A DNA stretch of 64,000 bases, from assembly GCF_024323335.1 (NCBI RefSeq), contig NC_066583.1:14164665-14228664 (forward strand), read 5' to 3'. Position numbers and translations under genes: made by a program. Source of the DNA: Lathyrus oleraceus. Lineage: Eukaryota > Streptophyta > Magnoliopsida > Fabales > Fabaceae. Each line of letters opens with the position of its first letter. Within the stretch, counting starts at the first letter, position 1. Positions 59,882 to 64,000 of the stretch are shown piece by piece. Under the pieces are notes generated by a model. It was not told the origin of the DNA and did not search any database. It saw only the letters and a program-made list of their open reading frames with translations.

Positions 59882-62800
59882 TTATGCGAAGTATTTTTTA
59901 ACTGCGTCTGAGTTCACAGGGGAAGTGAAGTTTTCACCATCAATAGTTGCAAGCATTAAGGCTCCACCATCAAAAACCATGGTGACAATATATGGTCCAT
60001 CATAGTTAGGAGTCCACTTGCCCCTGTGATCTGTCTGAGGAGGAAGGATCCTTTTCAACACCAAATCTTCGACTCAGAAGCATCGAGGATGCACTTTCTG
60101 ATCAAAGGATCTCTTCATCCGACTTTGATACAAATGCCCATGACAAAGGGCTGCCATTCGCTTCTCTTCGATAAGACTCAACTCATTGAACCTTGTCCGA
60201 ACCCATTCAGCTTCGTCTAACTTGACATCCAGCAGGACTCTTAGAGAAGGAATGTCCACTTCAACAGGTAGGACTGCTTCTATACCATACACAAGGGAGT
60301 AAGGGGTTGCTCCGGTCTATGTACGTACTGAAGTACGGTACCCATGCAAGGCTAAGGGTAGCATCTCATGCCAATCTCTGTACGTAACGACCATCTTCTG
60401 CACAATCTTCTTTATGTTCTTATTTGCTGCCTCAACATCACCGTTCATCTTAGGATGATAAGGGGAAGAATTGTGATGTTGAATGTTGAAGTTCTTGCAC
60501 AACTCCTTCATCATTTTGTTATTGAGATTAGAACCATTATCAGTAATGATTCTTTCGGGAATCCCATAACGACAAATGATTTCTCTCTTAATGAATCGGG
60601 CAACCACATGTCTGGTGACCTTCGCAAATGACGCTGCTTCGACCCACTTGGTGAAATAGTCGATGGCAACAAGGATGAAGCGATGCCCATTGGAAGCAGT
60701 CGGCTCTATCTTTCCAATCATATCAATGCCCCACATAGAAAACGGCCACGGCGAAGACATCACATTCAGAGGATTTGGCGGCACATGCACCTTATCAGCA
60801 TAAATCTGGCATTTATGACACTTCCGAGCATATTTGAAACAATCAGATTCTATGGTCATCCAGTAATAACCCGCTCTCAACAACTTCTTAGCCATTGCAT
60901 GTCCGCCGGCATGGATACTGAAGGAGCCTTCATGAACTTCCTGCATTAACATGTCTGCTTCGTGTCTATCCACGCATCTGAGCAAAACCATGTCGAAGTT
61001 CCTCTTATACAGCACATCGTCTTTGTTCAAGAAGAAACCGCCTGCCAATCTTCTCAAAGTCTTTCTATCATTGTTGGATGCCTCTGCAGGGTACTCTTGA
61101 TTCTTCAGAAAGCACTTGATGTCATGATACCAGGGCTTGTCATCAACTACCAGTTCAGCAGCAAACACATATGCGGCCCTATCAAGGCGCATAACATCAA
61201 TCCTGGGAGCATAGTTCCACCGAATCACCTTGATCATGGAGGATAGAGTAGCAAGAGCATCTGCCATCTGGTTCACATCATGAGGTATATGATACAACTT
61301 TACTGTTGTGAAGAAAGTCAACAGTCTTCTCGTGTAGTCTCTGTAGGGGACCAGATTAGGCTGGAGAGTATTCCAATCACCATTCACTTGATTGATCACT
61401 AGAGCTGAATCTCCGAAAATGTCCAAAGTCTTGATTCTCAAATCAATGGCTTGCTCAATACCTAAGATACAGGCCTCATACTCAGCTTCATTATTGGTGC
61501 ACTCAAAAGTCAGACGAGCGGTGAAAGGCATGTGGGCACCTTTCGGAGTGGTAATGACAGCACCAATTCCACTTCCTTTGGCATTGATGGCCCCATCAAA
61601 CATTAAAGTCCACTTTTCATCTGGATCAGGTCCCTCCTCAACAACTGGCTCTTCACAGTCTTTCATCTTGAGGAACATGATGTCTTCATCCGGAAAATCA
61701 AACTTCATCGGCTCATAATCATCAATCAGCTGCTGAGCAAGATAGTCTGACAGAATACTCCCTTTGATGGCTTTCTGGGATGTATACTGGATGTCGTACT
61801 CTGTCAGTACCATTTGCCAATAAGCAACTCTTCCGGTGAGAGATGACTTCTCAAATATATACTTGACTGGATCCATTTTGGAGATCAGTAAGGTTGTGTG
61901 AGTCAACATGTATTGTCTCAATCGCTTAGCAGCCCATGCAAGTGCACAACATATCTTTTCAAGCGTTGAGTATCTCGACTCGCAATCTGTGAATTTTTTA
62001 CTCAGGTAGTAGATGGCATGCTCTTTCCTACCTGTCTCGTCGTGTTGACCGAGAACACAACCCATGGAATTATCGAGTACTGTCAAATACATAATCAGCG
62101 GTCTCCCTGGGACTGGAGGCATAAGGATAGGAGGATTCTGCAAATACTCTTTTATTTTTTTAAAAGCCCTTTGGCAATCGTCATTCCACCTGATAGCCTG
62201 ATCTTTTATCAACAATTTGAATATTGGCTCACACGTGGCTGTTAGGTGAGAGATGAACCTTGCAATGTAGTTCAACCTTCCTAAGAAACCACTGACTTGT
62301 TTTTCTGTTCTTGGCTCAGGCATTTCTTGTATCGCTTTCACTTTGGCCGGATCCACCTCAATCCCTTTTTCACTAACAATAAAACCAATCAATTTTCCAG
62401 ATCTCACCCCGAAAGTACACTTGTTCGGATTAAGCCTCAGCTTGAATTTCCTCAAACGCTCAAACAGTTTCTGCAAATTCACCAGATGTTCTTCTTCCGT
62501 CTGAGATTTGGCAATCATATCATCAACATAAACTTCGATTTCATGATGAATCATATCATGGAAAAGAGTTACCATAGCTCGTTGATATGTTGCCCCAACA
62601 TTTTTTAGACCAAACGGCATCACCTTGTAGAAGAAGGTGCCCCATGGGGTTATGAAAGTTGTCTTCTCCATGTCTTCAGGTGCCATCTTAATTTGATTAT
62701 AGCCAGAAAAGCCATCCATGAAGGAGAATACCGAGAACTGAGTCGCGTTATCCACCAAAACATCGATGTGAGGTAATGGAAAATCATCTTTAGGACTAGC

Positions 62801-63356
62801 TCTATTCAGATCCCGGTAGTCAACACACATCCGTACCTTTCCATACTTCTTAGGTACTGGAACGATATTTGCAACCCATGGCGGATAATTTGTCACTGCT
62901 AGAAACCCTGCGTCCAACTGTTTTTGCACTTCTTCCTTTATCTTGACAGCCATCTCTGGTCTTGTTCTTCTGAGCTTCTGCTTGACCGGAGGACAATCCT
63001 CTTTGAGAGGCAAACGGTGTACCACAATGTCTGTGTCAAGCCCTGGCATGTCCTGATAAGACCAAGCGAAGATGTCAACATACTCTTGCAGCAATTCAAT
63101 CAGCCCCTTCTTCACATTATCTTCCAAAGCAACCCCTATCTTGATTTCTCTCTTGACGTCCTTAGTGCCAAGGTTAATCACTTCAATAGACTCTTGATGC
63201 GGTTGAATGACCCTTTCCTCCTGTTTTAACAACCTGGAAAGTTCTTCAGGGAGTTCATAGTCTTCATCACCCTCTTCTTCAGCTTTAAAGATTGGATTTT
63301 CAAAGTCGAAGCGAGCCATAGCAGAACCGTTATCAATAGGATCCGATGACGTGCAT
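59882..63356 (-). pseudogene. pol: Ogre H pol with two nonsense codons
   Basis: RT (YVDD present), both RNase H domains and the integrase catalytic motifs are readable and very similar to Ogre C. A TAG at 60317-60319 ends the frame after the integrase core, just after R-T-S-V-R-T. A TGA at 60074-60076 interrupts the C-terminal domain. The same frame then continues to the natural stop at 59882. The exon starts at 63356; the apparent N-terminal extension to 63412 is intron. Both lesions look like single-base changes, so the copy is recent but dead in trans. Confidence 0.9.
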
Positions 63357-63613
63357 CTGCATGAGTGATGGTATGTGCTTATGAGTGTGAACAAGAAGTG
63401 AAAACTAAACAAAACATTGCCAAATGTATTTTTTTTTTATTTTTGAAAACTGCAAAAATAGAAAGACAGTGAACAAAATATTTGAATGCAAAAAGACGTC
63501 CTTTATTTATGATAAAAAATGCAGGTATTCACATAGATGAGCCCTACAATGAGTCATTACGCTCTGGGAGGAACGCAAGACTTGGATATGCATGAATAAA
63601 CAAAGAAAATTAC
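63357..63613 (-). other. Intron between protease and RT frames of Ogre H
   Basis: Donor aga|gtaatt at 63613 and acceptor catgcag|atgc at 63357, 257 bp, phase 2. The donor again contains the TAA stop of the upstream frame. Conservation with Ogre C supports real splicing. Confidence 0.8.
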
Positions 63614-63768
63614 TCTTCAAGAAGAGTGACTTGGATAATCTCTTCAGAAGACCAATTGCGGAGAGCTTCACCCGGGACCCTTGGATGCACCCAGTTGTCA
63701 AAGTCACAATCACTACCCTCATCTTCTTTGTTGATTTCTTCGGGTACCGTATCAGTGAATGCCTGAGT
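63614..63768 (-). pseudogene. C-terminal stub of gag-protease, Ogre H
   Basis: About 50 codons remain, corresponding to the acidic tail of the Ogre C protein (DNWVHPRVPGE, ending V-T-L-L-E-E). Upstream the sequence switches at cagctatcct to what in Ogre C lies before the gag start (about 32237-32247). So the gag start, capsid, zinc finger and protease are deleted, about 3.2 kb by comparison. Confidence 0.7.
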
Positions 63769-64000
63769 CAGCTATCCTAATTGTGGAATACCAAACAAGA
63801 TGAGAACATTGCGGCGGTACCTGTTATGCAAGACATGCTAATGAATATGCAAATGCAATGACATGTTTATCAATTTCAAAGGGTATTCTACCCCTTGATT
63901 CCAGTCTCACATTAGATAAACCGTGTAAGAAAACCCCGACTAGAATCAAGAAGAAGATATAAACCCCTAGGAATAGATAAACATGATGCATGCAATGCTT
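63769..64000 (-). other. Leader of Ogre H upstream of deleted gag
   Basis: It shares cagctatcct, then cctgttatgcaa, with the Ogre C spacer between ORF1 and gag. It leaves the window before ORF1 would begin. A small inverted repeat is visible (ttgattc...gaatcaa, 63896-63950). Confidence 0.55.

Larger units (their letters stand above)
53405..64000 (-). mobile_element. Second Ogre retrotransposon (element H), partial in window, defective
   Basis: The 3' LTR is at 53405-57608. Then come the polypurine tract, a repeat-rich spacer, pol with two nonsense codons, an intron, a stub of gag-protease, and a leader that leaves the window. Order and intron match element C, but the LTR and spacer repeats differ, so it is another subfamily. 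It was inserted in the gag of element G; the candidate target duplication is ctaac at 53400-53404, with its partner outside the window. Confidence 0.9.

Overview
This window looks like nuclear DNA of a legume, probably tribe Fabeae (pea, vetch or Lathyrus group). I infer this from several Ogre-type Ty3/gypsy (Tat lineage) retrotransposons with very long LTRs, a tRNA-Arg-type primer site, an extra ORF upstream of gag and an intron between protease and reverse transcriptase. Sirevirus/Maximus-type Ty1/copia pieces agree. I see no intact host gene and no tRNA or rRNA gene. Almost all of the 64 kb is nested retrotransposon sequence.

Layout. (A) 1-1558: two copies of an Ogre LTR 3' end, with a primer-binding site after the first, lying on (B). 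(B) about 1559-12163, minus strand: a decayed non-Ogre Tat element (gag, protease, RT, dual RNase H, truncated integrase). It carries an antisense, intron-containing plant-mobile-domain (PMD) pseudogene downstream of pol, at 1559-5190. About 12164-14460 is unassigned AT-rich sequence. About 14480-15195 and 42364-42545 are the two halves of a decayed MULE/FAR1-like transposase gene. (C) 15201-42358, minus strand: a complete 27,158-bp Ogre inserted in that gene, with a perfect 5-bp target duplication (agccc), almost identical 7.24-kb LTRs, and intact ORF1, gag-protease and pol. (D) 42568-about 50482: a Ty1/copia LTR with its primer site. It is split by (E), a 6.56-kb Ogre solo LTR (42798-49354, duplication catta), which is split in turn by (F), a 1.76-kb solo-LTR-like unit (47413-49176, duplication caacc). 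(G) 51436-53404: a Sirevirus/Maximus-type copia LTR and gag, cut inside gag by (H). (H) 53405 to beyond 64000, minus strand: a second Ogre of another subfamily. Its pol has two nonsense codons and nearly all of its gag-protease is deleted.

How the parts work together. In C, transcription should start in the right-hand LTR (35115-42358) and run leftwards. The order is primer site, ORF1 (PMD-like plus coiled coil), gag-protease, a 258-bp intron whose removal joins the protease frame to pol, a repeat-rich 3' spacer, the polypurine tract and the 3' LTR. H shows the same intron at the same phase, so splicing is a conserved feature.

The most interesting signal is in the non-coding DNA. Between pol and the polypurine tract, C carries a long array of short hairpins with an invariant loop (TTACCG on the + strand) and stems that change in a compensatory way. 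H carries a similar array at the same place, with an unrelated loop (CTGAAY) and again co-varying stems. Both spacers also hold many copies of a motif matching the primer-binding-site core in antisense. Short co-varying hairpins recur in the LTRs too. This suggests selection on structure rather than on sequence.
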